Shown: piece after piece, positions 1 through 11,064 of the stretch
Position numbering within the stretch: position 1 is the first letter of the stretch
Layout: each line of letters opens with the position of its first letter
From: Elymus sibiricus
Lineage: Eukaryota; Streptophyta; Magnoliopsida; Poales; Poaceae
DNA length: 64,000 nucleotides
Reading direction: 5' to 3'
Assembly (NCBI GenBank): GCA_039707655.1
Contig: CM077665.1
Location: forward strand, 76,571,954 to 76,635,953
Program-made: the position numbers and the translations under genes
The notes under the pieces: model-generated
The model's database searches: none
Told to the model about the DNA's origin: nothing
The model's input: the letters and a program-made list of their open reading frames with translations, nothing else

Positions 1-72
1 ATCAATACCCACAAACTCCTTTGTGTTCTACTCGTTATGTCATCTACGCATAGACCAAGCTCATGATGCCAC
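1..72 (-). mobile_element. BARE/Angela-like Copia: internal leader with primer-binding site (element continues left of window)
   Basis: On the minus strand the LTR that starts at 73 is followed by one base and then TGGCATCATGAGC (59-71). This resembles the Copia primer-binding site complementary to initiator-Met tRNA (usually TGGTATCAGAGC). The rest of 1-58 closely matches the leader upstream of the second BARE-like LTR at 60597-60656. The LTR at 73-1829 is therefore a 5' LTR and not a solo LTR; the coding part and the 3' LTR lie outside the window. Confidence 0.8.
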
Positions 73-1829
73 TGTTGGGGAACGTTGCATGGGAAACAAA
101 AAATTTCCTACGCTTCACCAAGATCAATCTAGGAGATGACATCTACGAGAGGAGAGATTGCATCTACATATCCTTGTAGATCGCTAAGCGAGAAGCATTA
201 AGAAACACGGTTGGTGTAGTCGAACGTCTTCGCGATCCAATCACGATCCGTCCCGCGACCAATCTTGATCCGTTTCGATCTAGCGCCGAACGGACGGCAC
301 CTCCGCGTTTAGCACACCTACAGCTCGATGACGTCTCTGCCTCCTTGATCCAGCAAGCGAAAGCGGAGTGGTAGATGAGTTCTCCGACAGCACAACGACG
401 TCGTGGCGGTGGTGGTGGAGCAATCTCAGCAGGGCTTCGCCAAGTGCTGCCGCAGATGCGTTTTCGGTGGAGAAACAGATCTAGGGAGAGAGGAAGGGCT
501 GCACCTATGCCTTGGGGTGTGGCTGCCCTCCCTCTCCCTCTCTATATATAGGAGGAGGGGGTAGATGGGGCGCATCCCTAGCCCTTCCTCCAAGGAAGGC
601 GGCGGCGGCCAGGAGGGAGGAGTCCTCCCTCCACAAGGCACCTCCTAGGTGCCTTCCCCTTTAGGGTTTCCTACCCCCTAGCCGCATGGGCCCTTGGGGG
701 CTGGCTCAACAAGGCTTGGACGCCCCCTTACAGCCCATGCATGTCCTAGGGGCTGGAGGGACCCTTCCGGACTCCTCCGGAACCATCTGGAACCTTTCGA
801 AACCTTCCAGAAGCTTCCCGGTACAATACCGGAAAAACCCGAAACTTTTCCAGTAGCCAAAATATGACTTTCCATATATAAATCCTTACCTCCAGACTAT
901 TCAGGAGCTCCTCGTGACGTCCGGGATCTCATCCGGGACTCCAAACAACTTTCGGTCACCAACATATATAACTCAACAATACCAAATCGTCACCGAACGT
1001 TAACTGTGCAGACCCTGCGGGTTCGAGAACTATGTAGACATGACCGAGACACCTCTACGGTCAATAACCAATAGTGGGACCTGGATGCCCATATTGGTTC
1101 CTACATATTCTACGAAGATCTTTGTCGGTCGAACCACGACGTCAAGGATTCTGACAATCCCGTATGCAGTTCCGTTTGTCCATCGGTATGTTACTTGCCC
1201 GAGATTCGATCGTCGGTATCTCCATACCTAGTTCAATCTCGTTACTGGCAAGTCTCTTTACTCGTTCCGTAATACAAGATCCCGCGACTAACTCCTTAGT
1301 CACATTGCTTGCAAGCTTCTTGTGATGTTGTATTACCGAGAGGGCCCAAAGATACCTCTCCGTCATACGGAGTGACAAATCCCAGTCTCGATCCATGCCA
1401 ACCCAACAGACAACCTCGGAGATACTTGTAGAGCACCTTTATAGTCACCCAGTTACGTTGCGACGTTTGATACACACAAGTTACTCCTCCGGTGTCAGTG
1501 AGTTGCATGATCTCATGGTCATAGGAACATATACTTGACACGCAGAAAACAATAGCAATAAACTTGACACGATCATATGCTACGTTCATAGTTTGGGTCT
1601 TGTCCATCACATCATTCTCCTAATGATTTGATCCCATTATCAAATGACAACTCATGTCTATGGCCAGATAACCTTGACCATCTTTGATCAACGAGCTAGT
1701 CTAGTAGAGGCTCACTAGGCACATAGTGTTGTCTATGTATCCACACATGTATCTGAGTTTCCGATTATCATGAACAAGGAAATATGATAATAACTAATTT
1801 ATTATTGCCTCTAGGGCATATTTCCAACA
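73..1829 (-). mobile_element. 5' LTR of a BARE/Angela-like Copia retrotransposon
   Basis: Read on the minus strand the repeat begins TGTTGGAAATATGCCCTAGA and ends in CCCCAACA, the conserved BARE/WIS/Angela LTR termini of wheat and barley. The length of 1757 bp suits the family, whose LTRs are about 1.7-1.8 kb. It interrupts the 3' LTR of the Tat element: the bases from 1830 continue that LTR. The expected 5-bp target duplication would start at 1830 (GGGAC), but its partner is off-window. Many open frames inside it (for example 1296-1610) are LTR shadows with no known protein. Confidence 0.9.
543..550 (-). promoter_or_regulatory. TATA box of the BARE-like LTR
   Basis: A TATATATA run in the middle of the minus-strand LTR, followed downstream by GC-rich leader sequence. 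This is the position expected for the Pol II promoter of BARE-type LTRs. Inferred from position and sequence only. Confidence 0.55.
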
Positions 1830-1865
1830 GGGACATGACCCTACCTAGGGTAGGTGACCTCGTCA
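1830..1865 (-). mobile_element. Remnant of the Tat element's 3' LTR
   Basis: These 36 bp are identical to the right end of the intact Tat 5' LTR (40431-40466), ending in CCTCGTCA. The remainder of this LTR lies beyond the BARE-like insertion to the left of the window. Just inside it (from 1866, read on the minus strand) is a purine-rich stretch with a GGGGG core, a plausible polypurine tract. Confidence 0.85.
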
Positions 1866-2643
1866 ATAGCCCCCGAATCGGTTGTGGTTTGAGATAGCCG
1901 AGTGACCAACTTGCTGAGCTGTTGGTAGCGCCTTTGGGAACGCTAAGGAGCAAGACGGGTTTCGTTGAAGCCGTGACCGATTTAGGTCAAGTAAATTCTG
2001 AACGACTTGAACAGTCCGGCTGTTCAAGTTATTCGATCTGGTGCAGATCAGTTCCCGGGAGCGGTGGCCTTATATCCTAGGGATGATATTATTGAGCCTT
2101 CTTATTGTCTTTCACTCGGGGGATCTCGAATCGTTGTTAGATTCAACCGAATACTCAACGGGCTTCTATGGTCTGTTTGGTGAGTCCTGGCATGTCGGAT
2201 CACGTCAGCGAGCTCGGAGCTCATTCGGTCGATTTTAGTGCATCAGAATGCACCAATGAGCACGGGGCTCATTCGGTCAAATTAGGTGCATCAAGGTGTA
2301 CCAGTGATCACAGAGCTCACTCGGTCGGTTTTGGCGCACTGGTGAACGCAGAGTTCACTCGAACAGCTTCGTTGCATAGGAATGCTTCGGAGGTCATAGA
2401 GTTCATTCGGAAGGCGGTTGCGCGAAATCTCCGGCGATTTCGAAATCACGGGGAAGCGCGCACAAATGATCGTAACAGTTGTGTTAGGCAAGTGAGGAAA
2501 GTGGCCATGGCGCCTCGATTTCCACGCCGTGAATTTCGCCACGCGTCCCCACTTCTCTGTCCCAGAGATATCGCGGATCTGCCAGCGTCCGTTGATTGCG
2601 CGGCCGCTGTCGATCCGACGACTGAAATCCCGTTGATCCAGAG
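1866..2643. other. Tat 3' untranslated region between polypurine tract and antisense-gene promoter
   Basis: About 780 bp with no supportable coding sequence on the element strand. It begins with the purine-rich tract next to the 3' LTR stub and contains a short 48-bp direct repeat (2219-2362). An open frame at 2168-2950 on the plus strand runs through it into exon 1 of the antisense gene. The part upstream of the TATA box at 2644 has no recognisable protein and is probably promoter sequence. Confidence 0.6.
2219..2362. repeat. 48-bp direct repeat, three copies, upstream of the antisense-gene TATA box
   Basis: The core GCTCATTCGGTC (third copy GCTCACTCGGTC) recurs at 2219, 2267 and 2315, giving an exact 48-bp period. 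The intervening sequence is diverged but alignable (GTGCATCA-type words). It ends about 280 bp before the TATA box at 2644, so it may be an upstream promoter element of the antisense gene. That function is inference. Confidence 0.75.
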
Positions 2644-2650
2644 TATAAAA
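2644..2650 (+). promoter_or_regulatory. TATA box for the plus-strand (antisense) gene of the Tat element
   Basis: TATAAAA lies about 106 bp upstream of the ATG at 2756. The leader between them is short and free of introns. The gene below runs on this strand, so the element seems to have an internal promoter opposite to its LTR promoter. Confidence 0.6.
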
Positions 2651-4795
2651 GCAGCTCGGGAGGGAGGTAGGAAAACACCTCCATTCTCCCAATTCACTTC
2701 ACCGCTCCGCCGAGAACCCCGCCTCCCACCAATTAGCTGCCACTCCTCACTGGAGATGACGAAGAGCGCCACCGTGAGGGCCAAGAGGGCGAAGAAGACC
2801 TCGCGCGGGTCCTCCTCGAGCGCGGGCACTCCAGCCAGCTTCGTCCAAGGCGATTGGCTGGCCTCTCGGGTCACAGCCAGTCGGTTGGAGGACCTGGAGA
2901 GTCAGGGTCTCCTTGTCCCCGGAAGTTGGAGGCTGCCGGAGAAGGAGTAGACGGAGCCCACACCGCGCGGGAATGAGAGGGTCCTTCTCACCACTCACCT
3001 CGACAGAGGTTTCTCTTTGCCTCCGCACCCCTTTTTCCGCACTTTTTTGGATTTTTTTCGGAGCTCAACTTCATCATCTTCCCCCCAACTCCATCACTTA
3101 TCTGGCTGCTTTCGTTTCGCTTTGCAAAAACTTCCTTGGTTGTCACCCCCACTGGGGCTTGTTCAAACACTTATTCACATGCCGAGTGATGAGTGTAAAG
3201 AAAACCAATCTGACGGAGGAGAAGACGAACGTAGTTCAGTTGTGCGGGTGCTTGGGTATTCAGCTGAGAGGCAAGAGTAGTTTCCCATCTATGACTTTCC
3301 TAGACACTGTTAAGGGTTGGCAGTTGTCTTGGTTTTATTGTGAGGACATTCCAGTCGGAGAGGGTCGGTTGGGTCTCCCCCCATACTCGGCTGAGCGCAT
3401 TCGGTGACTCCCCAAGCTTACTGTGTCCAAGGATGGGAAGGTAGATGTAGACATTCTCGTGATTGCGCTGGTATCTTTGGTAAACCATGGGATCAATGGG
3501 CTGGATCTGCTGGAGGTCTTCTTCCAGAGGAGGATCCAGCCACTGCAGGCTGTAGCTATACACGGGTCTACCCCATGTGGCTGTAAACGGGTCTGGATGA
3601 CCTTACGCGAACACACCCGGAGGAGCTCAGCGAGGAGGCCGTAGCTAACAAGCTTAAGGCCATCACTCCGGCTCGAGATAACCCCAGGGGTACGAGGCGC
3701 ATGCCTCCATACTCGGCGGAGAATCCAGCGAACGAGGTAAAATTCCGAGTGCCATTGTAGTTCCTGAGTGATGCAACTTTCAGTTACTAAATCTTGATCG
3801 GAATACCATTTGTTTTGACAGGCCTTCACAAGCATGGTGAGCTTGATACCCGCTGGCAACCATGCTGCTGCTGACATGGCCAGCGACAACGAGCGTCATG
3901 ACAACTCGGATGAAGAGGAGGATTACGTGGATGACAGCGAGGATGGAGGCGGCGAGAAGGAGTCCGAACCAGGGGACGAGGCGGAGTCTTCTCCTTCGGA
4001 GGAGGTGCTTCCTGAGCCCCGCAAGAGGACGCGCCAAGACCCTGGGGTCCGCGGTGGCAACGCAGGGGGATCGACCATCACCAAGTCCTCAGTGGTCATC
4101 CCTCCTACTCGAACTTCAAAGCGAGGGGGTGCCGAGCCCGTCCCATCTCCACAGAAGAGCTCCAAGCAGCCAAAGATTACATCTAGCAAACCCCGGAAGG
4201 CGGTTTTGCCTAAAACCAAGATGAACGTGCCGGTGGACTCTGCGTAAGTGTTTTCACTCCGCACATCCTTCCGAATGACTGATCAAGTGTAATAATTTTC
4301 CGAGCGACTCTTCTACAGAGCCGACACGTCGACTGCTTCCCTGGAGAAGGACAAGGTCGAGGTCGACGCTGCATCTTCAAAAGGTATCACTCGGACCAGG
4401 TCGTTTATAATCTTTGAATACCTCTTTTTTGAACTTATTTCCGAATGACTTTCGAATGCTTGCAGAACCACGCGAGGTGATTGAGATCGACGTGGACGAC
4501 CGGGCCGCACCACCCAATCCCACCTCCAGCATGGATATCGTCATGCGGGACGTTTCGCCTGTTCAAGTGCCAGCCGCAGCTCGGGGGACCCCTTCGGGAG
4601 CTGGGTCAGCAATCGGAACGTCTCCAATTATCCCACCTGCGACCAGCGCAATCGGGCTGCAGTGCGTCCCGGAGGACCAAGTGGGAGCAAGCAAGGAGGC
4701 TCTGATCCAGCTGAGGCTGATGAACGAAAAGCTGAAGGAGGCACGTGATTCTGGCGAAGCGTTGGAGAAGAATGTCCGAGTAAGTACTCTTGTAA

Positions 4796-6951
4796 GAGCA
4801 TCTCCAGCCATTTGGCCCCCCAGGGGCCCGAAATAGCGCCGCCTGGGGGCCAACCGGCGCTATAATCGGCCTGGGGGGGCTCGGGTTCCCAGCCGCCGCC
4901 CCACGGTCGCCCCCGAAACGGCAATTTCGGCCCAGTATAGGCAATGATTAGGCCCAAATTTGGCCCAAATTCGGTGCTCTTTTGGCTTAAATTCAACAAT
5001 TTCGATGCTCTTTCGGCATAAATTCAACAATTTCGGCGCTCTTTCGGCATAAATTCAACAAAAACTAAATGTTCATACCAAAGTTCATCACAGAAATTAA
5101 TACAAAATCAAATAGTTCAACGACACAAGCTCATAATTTCAACATAAATTAAAACAAATCGAACTAGGCGTTGCCCTTGAGCCTCCATAGGTGCTCCAAC
5201 AGATCGTCCTGCAGTTCTTGATGCACATGTGGGTCTCGGATCTCCTGGCGCATATTGAGGTAGGCAGCCCATGTTGCTGGTACCTGATGATCAACGACTG
5301 CAAGAGGTCCCATCCTGTGATATGGTTCAGTGTCAAACACTGGCTCTTCCTGCTCGCTCTCAATGATCATGTTGTGCAAGCAGACACAGCAATTCATGAT
5401 CTCCCACATCTGCGATTTCGACCAGGTCAGAGTGGGGTACCGGACAATAGCAAATCGAGATTGGAGCACACCAAATGCTCGCTCGACATCTTTCCTGCAA
5501 GCCTCCTGACACTTAGCAAAGTGTGCCTTCTTTGGCGCCACAGGTTTTGAGATAGTCTTCACAAATGTGGACCATCTCGGGTAGATACCATCTCCTAGAT
5601 AGTATCCCTTGTTGTAGTGGCGCCCATTGACCTCAAAGTTCACCGGAGGAGCATGACCTTCAACAAGCTTGGCGAAGACATTCGAGCACTGCAATACGTT
5701 GATGTCATTGTGAGTTCCTGGCATACCAAAGAAGGAGTGCCAAATCCATAGGTCATGTGTGGCTACTGCCTCAAGTACCACGCTGCAACCTCCTTTGGCG
5801 CCTTTGTACATCCCCTGCCAAGCAAATGGGCAGTTTTTCCATGACCAATGCATGCAGTCGATGCTTCCAAGCATCCCAGGAAATCCTCTTGCTGCATTCT
5901 GTGCTAGGATCCGAGCAGTGTCTTCGGCATTGGGTGATCACAAATACCGTGGTCCAAACACTGCCACCACTGCCCTGCAGAACTTGTATAGACACTCAAT
6001 GGTGGTGGACTCGGCCATTCGTCCATAGTCTTCTTGTATGTCAGCGGGAGCTCCGTATGCAAGCATCCTCATAGCTTGGGTGCATTTCTGGAGTGAGGAG
6101 AATCCAACTGTGCCGATGCAATCCTTCTTGCAAATGAAATAGTTGTCGAACTCCCGGATGGCATTCACAATCCTGAGGAAGAGCTTCCGGCCCATCCAAT
6201 AACGGCGCCGAAATACTTTCTCACCATGCAGAGGAGCGTCGGCGAAGTAGTCGGCGTAGAGCATGCAATAGCCCTCCATCCGATGCCTCTGCTTGCTCTT
6301 GCGCCGGCCCGGCGCCAAGCCACCTCGTCGGGGCTTGTCGTTGTTCACGAACAGGCCGGCCAGCGAGGCGAGTATCATGAGGTTTTCCTCGTCAGCGGTG
6401 TCGGCCTCGGCTTCTTCCTCCAACAGAGCCGCGAACGCCTCCTCGTCGTCCGAGTCCATGGCCGGCGAGATAGTGTCCAGCCAAAACGTCGAACACCTTG
6501 TGGGCGCGGCGACCTTGTGGGCGTGGCGGTCCTGCCGGCGTGGCCGTTCGAGAATGGCGACGGGGCGGGGGGATGGGGAAGCGAAATCTGGCAGGCGGGG
6601 GATGAATCGGCGGTGAAAATGGCCTTCTAGCGGTGGCACAGTGGGCGTGAACAGGAGGCGAGAGGCGCCGGCGCCGGAATCGGCATGGTGGAGAGACGCG
6701 AGGGGGGCGGGTCGGGCGAGGAAAAAGGCGAGATTCGCCTGACAGTGGTGTCCCACACGCCGTTTTGTTTCCGCCGGAGCCCCCCAAGTGCCCCTAGCGC
6801 ACTGGGTTCGGCCTGGGTTCGCCGGCCCAAAAAAGGGGTCCAACCGGCGAAAAACGGGGTCCTGGGGCCGCGACTGGGCTGATTTTTCGGCGTCGGCGAT
6901 AAAAAACTCGCCGGGGGGGGGGGGCTGTTGCGGGCGCGGCTGGAGATGCTC
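4796..6951 (-). mobile_element. PIF/Harbinger DNA transposon, complete ends
   Basis: The element is bounded by a perfect 14-bp terminal inverted repeat, GAGCATCTCCAGCC at 4796-4809 and its reverse complement at 6938-6951. It is flanked by the 3-bp target duplication TAA (4793-4795 and 6952-6954), the signature of PIF/Harbinger insertion. It is 2156 bp long with one recognisable gene, the transposase on the minus strand. No separate MYB-like second ORF was found. It sits within the fourth intron of the antisense Tat gene, 16 bp after the splice donor, so it did not break an exon. Confidence 0.95.
5164..6459 (-). pseudogene. PIF/Harbinger transposase with a single in-frame stop
   Basis: Reading from the ATG at 6459, one frame runs 431 codons to the stop at 5164, interrupted only by a TGA at 5938-5940. 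That length is normal for a plant Harbinger transposase (DDE_Tnp_4 / plant transposon protein family). The N-terminal half has an acidic start (MDSDDEEAFAALLEEEAEAD) and a helix-turn-helix-like region (FRRRYWMGRKLFLRIVNAI, MRMLAYGAPAD). The catalytic triad is visible in the second half: D in GSIDCMHW, D in GTHNDINVL and E in [10 protein letters not shown]. The enzyme would cut and paste the element at TAA/TTA sites. One nonsense change separates it from an open frame; everything else looks intact. Confidence 0.9.
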
Positions 6952-7086
6952 TAAGTACCTTCTTTAGACAAAGTTTTTTGTGCGTTGTAGATGTTTTCGA
7001 AGTTCCGAGTAGGCTTGCGTCTGGAGCACACCTACTGGGTGGAGTCTTAGAGACTTCCGATTGTTATTCATAGGATATCTTGTAGT

Positions 7087-7651
7087 CATACTTGTCGAAG
7101 AGGATGCGGTGATGGTCCATGGACCAAAGCCTCTCAACGTTGACCGTCAGGGTGTAGAGCCCGTAGTTCTCCAGTGGGAGCGCGCTTAGCGCATCCACTG
7201 GGTGTAGTCCCCGAGGCTGCAGCCGACTGAAGCAGTCGGCAACAGTCTCAAAGCCCAAATGAAGTAGAACCCGAATGATGAGATACTTGTCGAAGAGGAT
7301 GCGGTGATGGTCCGTGGACCAGAGCCTCTCGACGTTGACCGTCGGGGTGTAGAACCTGTAGTTCTCTGGTGGGGGCGCGCTGAGCGCACTCACTAGATGT
7401 AGTCCCCGAGGCTGCCATCAACTGAAGCAGTCGGCGACAATCTCAAAACCCGAATGAAGTAAAATCCGAATGATGAGATACTTGTCGAAGAGGATGCGGT
7501 GATGGTCCATGGACCAGAGCCTCTCGACGTTGACCGTCGGGGTGTAGAACCTGTAGTTCTCCAGTGGGGGCGCGCTGAGCGCACCCACTGGGTGTAGTCC
7601 CCGAGGCTGCCGTCGACTGAAGTAGTCGACGACAGTCTCAAAATCCGAATG
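7087..7651. repeat. 195-bp tandem repeat, three copies, in intron 4 of the antisense gene
   Basis: The word CTTGTCGAAGAGGATGCGGT starts at 7091, 7286 and 7481, an exact 195-bp period. Copies include a CCATGGACC/CCGTGGACC core and a segment GTAGTCCCCGAGGCTGC. The array ends close to the acceptor of exon 5 (7716). Open frames on the minus strand here (7064-7821) are repeated shadows of the same unit and are not proteins. Similar hypervariable tandem repeats are known from the 3' regions of Tat elements. Confidence 0.9.
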
Positions 7652-8980
7652 CTGTCTACTTGTCTTGATATTTGACCGTCATCACTGATTTTTCTTTGTT
7701 TTCTTTTTTTTGTCAGTGTGTGTGTGAGCTCGGGACCCGTTACAACGCCCTTGAGAAGGAAGTACAGGAGCTGCGTCGCAGCTTGGAGGCTGAGAAGACC
7801 AAGAGTTCCCACCTGGAACAAGAAAAACGATCACTCGGAGGTAACCAAATCTTGACCGAGTACCTTTGGACTTGAACCTTTTCCCTGTCCGACTGAAAGT
7901 ATTTCATCAGATGTACGTAGTGAGAACCTTCAACTTACTAAGAGGCTCCGTACTTCTATTTCTATAGAGACCATGAAGGAGGCTTTGGAGAAGAAGGACC
8001 GGGAGCTGGCAATGACTCAGAAGGAAGCCAGTCGAAAGGCAAAGGAGGCCGAAGACAAGCTGATATCCTTTGAGAAGTGGGAGGAGGACAAGAAAGCCTT
8101 GGAGGAAGCTGCGAGGAGGAGCACTGCGGAGGCAGTTGAGGCTGAGGCGAAACTGAAGCAGGTCGAGTCGAAGAGGCAGGAGCTGGAGAAGCTCATTGAG
8201 GACCACAGCAACGAAATGAACGACAAGCTCAAAGGTATGCATCAGACATGACCGAGTTCTAAGCTATTTCATCTCAATTCTTCTCCTCTCTCAACTCCTT
8301 CCTCCCGAATGATTATTAGATCTATGCTGGGATGTCGAGGAGGAGACCTCCAAAATCGAGAAGGAGCTAGATCCGAGTGCTGGTCTTCTTCGTGACAGCT
8401 CGGCTCTTGCACTGCTTCGACTCGATGAGCGCACTTCGGAGGTGGCTATCTTCCTCAACCGTTTACGCAAAGCGGCCAAGGAGATCGACAAGGAAGTTGC
8501 CTCAGACGAAGAGCCTCCGAGTGACTTGGAAGTCCTCATCAATCATCTGCGGGACATTCCGCGCCGAGTGCAATCATGGAAGAAGTCTGCAGCCCGAGCT
8601 GGGGCAGACATCGCGCTCTCCCACGTCCGTGTGTGTTGCAAGGGCGTAGACGAGGAGAAGCTGAAGGCGCTGAAGGTCGTAAATGGCAAGATTGCCAAGA
8701 TCGAAGATTTCATGGAGACTTTCCTGCCGGCGGCCACTCGGATTGCAGAGGTTATCGACCTTGACAACTTCACCGATGCAGCTTCTCCATCATCGTCCGA
8801 GTGAATCTCGGGAAAAAAACTTTTAAGCCATATTTGCCTCGGAATGCTGAGTGATTTCTGTATCAATACATTTGCAGTGACCGTATGGTCACAACTATCT
8901 GCACTTTTGCTTTGAACTACTTGACATTCGAATATCTTTACTTGATCGTTTGGAACGTTCGTCTTGATTTTGAACTTAAG

Positions 8981-9840
8981 AGAAACCAGGTTCGCGGTTA
9001 AGTCCCCGAGTGCGGATGATGTCCTCACTCGGAATAGTTTTTAACTTAGGCGAAATCAGGTTCGCAGCTAAGCCCCCTGAGTGTGGATGATGTCCTCACT
9101 CGGAGTAGTTTTTAACTTAGGCGAAATCAGGTTCGCAGCTAAGCCCCCGAGTATGGATGATGTCCTCACTCGGAGTAGTTTTTAACTTAAGCAAAATCAG
9201 GTTCGCAGCTAAGCCCCCGAGTGTGGATGATGTCCTCACTCAGATTAGTTTTTAACTTAGGCAAAATTGGGTTCGCAACTAAGTCCCCGAGTGCGGATGA
9301 TGTCCTCACTCGGAATAGTTTTTAACTTCAGCGAAAACAGGTTCGCGGCTAAGCCCCCGAGTGTGGATGATGTCCTCACTCGGAGTAACTTTTAACTTAG
9401 GCAAAATCAGGTTCGCGGCTAAGCCTCGGAGTGTTGATGATGTCCTCACTCGGAGTAATTTTTAACTTAGGCAAAATCAGGTTCGCGGTGAAGCCCCCGA
9501 GTGCGGATGATGTCTTCACTCGGAGTAGTTTTTAACTTAGGCGAAAACAGGTTCGTGGCTAAGCCCCCGAGTGTGGATGGTGTCCTCACTCGGAGTAATT
9601 TTTAACTTAGGCCTAATCAGGTTCGCAGCTAAGCCCTCGAGTGTGGATGATGTCCTCACTCGGAGTAGTTTTTAACTTAGGCAAAATCAGGTTCGTAGCT
9701 AAGCCCCCGAGTGTGGATGATGTCCTCACTCGGAGTATTTTTTAACTTAGGCTAAATCAAGTTCGCGGCTAACCCCCGAGTGTGGATGATGTCCTCACTC
9801 GGAGTAGTTTGCAAGTTAGGCAAAATCAGGTTCGCTGCTA
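8981..9840. repeat. 70-bp tandem repeat, about twelve copies, between the convergent genes of the Tat element
   Basis: A unit containing TTTTAACTTAGGCGAAATCA, GGTTCGCAGCTAAGCCCCCG and GATGATGTCCTCACTCGG repeats every 70 bp (for example GATGATGTCCTCACTCGG recurs near 9085, 9155 and 9225). There are about twelve slightly diverged copies. The array separates the 3' end of the plus-strand antisense gene (stop 8804) from the 3' end of the minus-strand integrase (10018). Each unit contains CCCCGAGTG...CACTCGG, an imperfect inverted repeat able to fold. Tandem arrays at this position are a known property of Tat elements and a source of satellites. Confidence 0.95.
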
Positions 9841-10017
9841 TGTTTATCCCACACACCCACTGGAGGCGAGGAAAACAAACAAAATGAAAAATTCTCGACA
9901 AAGAGTATAGAAAGCAAATACTTTTATTCATCGAATTCACTCGGAAGCTCATTACAGGAATGATAGAGTGTTCTTAAACTAAGTGTAGAACTTGCGGTGC
10001 AGATCCGCGTTCCACGC

Positions 10018-11064
10018 TCAGGGCTCTTCAGCATCGGTATCGAAATTGTACAACCGGTAAGCTCCATTGTTCAGGACCTTCGAGATTGCGTTAGGCCCTT
10101 GCCACGGAGGCGCTAGCTTGTGAGGCTTCTTCTGATCCAATCGAAGAACGAGATCACCTTCTTGAAAAGCGCGCCTTCTGACTTGTCTATCGTAAAGGCG
10201 CCTCAGGTCTTGCTGATACAGCGTCGACCTGACCAAGGCTAACTCTCTCTCTCTTCCTCTAAGAGGTCCAGACCATCCTGGCATGCCACTTCTACTTCAT
10301 CTTCATTGTAAAGCTCCACTCGGAGAGCATTGTGATGAACGTCACTCGGTAGAACTGCCTCGGATCCGTATACCATAAAGAAAGGAGTGCGATTGGTCGA
10401 ACGATTGGGAGTCGTCCGAATGCCCCAGAGGAAAGAGGGTAACTCTTCTACCCAAGCACCCATCAACTTTCAGATCTCTCATCAATCGGGGCTTCAATCC
10501 TTGAAGAATCATTCCATTAGCCCATTCTTCTTGCCCATTCGACTGCGGGTGAGCTACAGAAGCATAATTGACCCGAGTCCCTTGAGTGTAGCAAAACTCA
10601 CGGAATTCATCCGAATCGAAATTCTTCCCGTTATCAGTGATGATGTCATGGGGAACTCCGAATCTGAAGATGATCTGCCGAATGAAACTGACTGCGGTAC
10701 CTGCATCCAAGCTTTTGATGGGCTTCGTTTCGACCCACTTGGTGAACTTATCCACTGTAACCAACAGATGGGTCAACCCACTCGACCCTGTATGCAAGGG
10801 ACCGACCATGTCGAGGCCCTACACATCGAACGGCCAGGTGAGCGGGATGGTCTTGAGTACAGATGCAGGCTTGTGCGTCTGATTCTTGAAAAACTGACAC
10901 CCGACATAGAGGTCTACCATGTCTTTAGCAGCTGCATTGGCTCGGGGCCAATAAAATCTTGCACGAAACGCTTTTGCAACCAACGTCCGAGAGGACGCAT
11001 GATGGCCACAAGTTCCCAAATGGATTTCATGCAAAACCTGCAGCCCTTCTTCTGGGAATATGCA
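10018..11064 (-). pseudogene. Tat Gypsy integrase (zinc-binding, catalytic core and C-terminal region), decayed
   Basis: The H2C2-type zinc region is recognisable (HEIHLGTCGHHASSRTLV, then VGCQFF, with one of the two usual Cys replaced). An in-frame TAG at 10819-10821 follows. The rve core follows: VDKFTKW (first D), TDNGKNFDSDEF (second D), and a Glu in the NGQEEWANG region (neighbouring residues changed from the usual form). A frameshift near 10465 and another near 10255 lead into the C-terminal part (RRLYDRQVRRRAFQEGDLVL, then KVLNNGAYRL), ending at 10018. Integrase would join the cDNA to host DNA; this copy cannot. The segment is cut on its right side by the solo LTR at 11065. Confidence 0.9.

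Larger units (their letters stand above)
2756..8804 (+). pseudogene. Antisense spliced ORF of the Tat element ('putative gypsy type transposon' family)
   Basis: Seven GT-AG exons can be followed: 2756-3736, 3822-4243, 4319-4383, 4466-4779, 7717-7840, 7911-8234 and 8320-8804 (stop 8802-8804). Exons 2-7 join in phase without a stop. Exon 1 begins with a basic stretch (MTKSATVRAKRAKKTSRG) and encodes the PF04195-type domain (words such as LHHLPPNSITYLAAFVSLC, GCHPHWGLFKHLF, WFYCEDIP, LEVFFQRRIQPLQA), but it has an early stop at 2948 and several frameshifts. Exon 2 is acidic then Ser/Lys-rich. Exons 4-7 are rich in Glu/Lys heptads (coiled coil). A Harbinger element and 195-bp repeats sit in intron 4. 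Antisense ORFs of this kind are known from Tat retrotransposons; their function is unknown. The basic and acidic tracts suggest a nuclear protein, which is inference. Confidence 0.8.

Noticed and set aside
2168..2755. N-terminal extension of the antisense gene upstream of 2756
   Set aside because: It crosses the TATA box at 2644 and the 48-bp repeats; the ATG at 2756 follows the TATA box at a normal distance.
7064..7821. Repetitive minus-strand frames near the 195-bp repeat
   Set aside because: They follow the repeat period and are antisense to intron and exon sequence of the plus-strand gene.
8981..9840. CRISPR-like regular array
   Set aside because: The 70-bp units are similar along their full length with no unique spacers, and the context is a plant retrotransposon.
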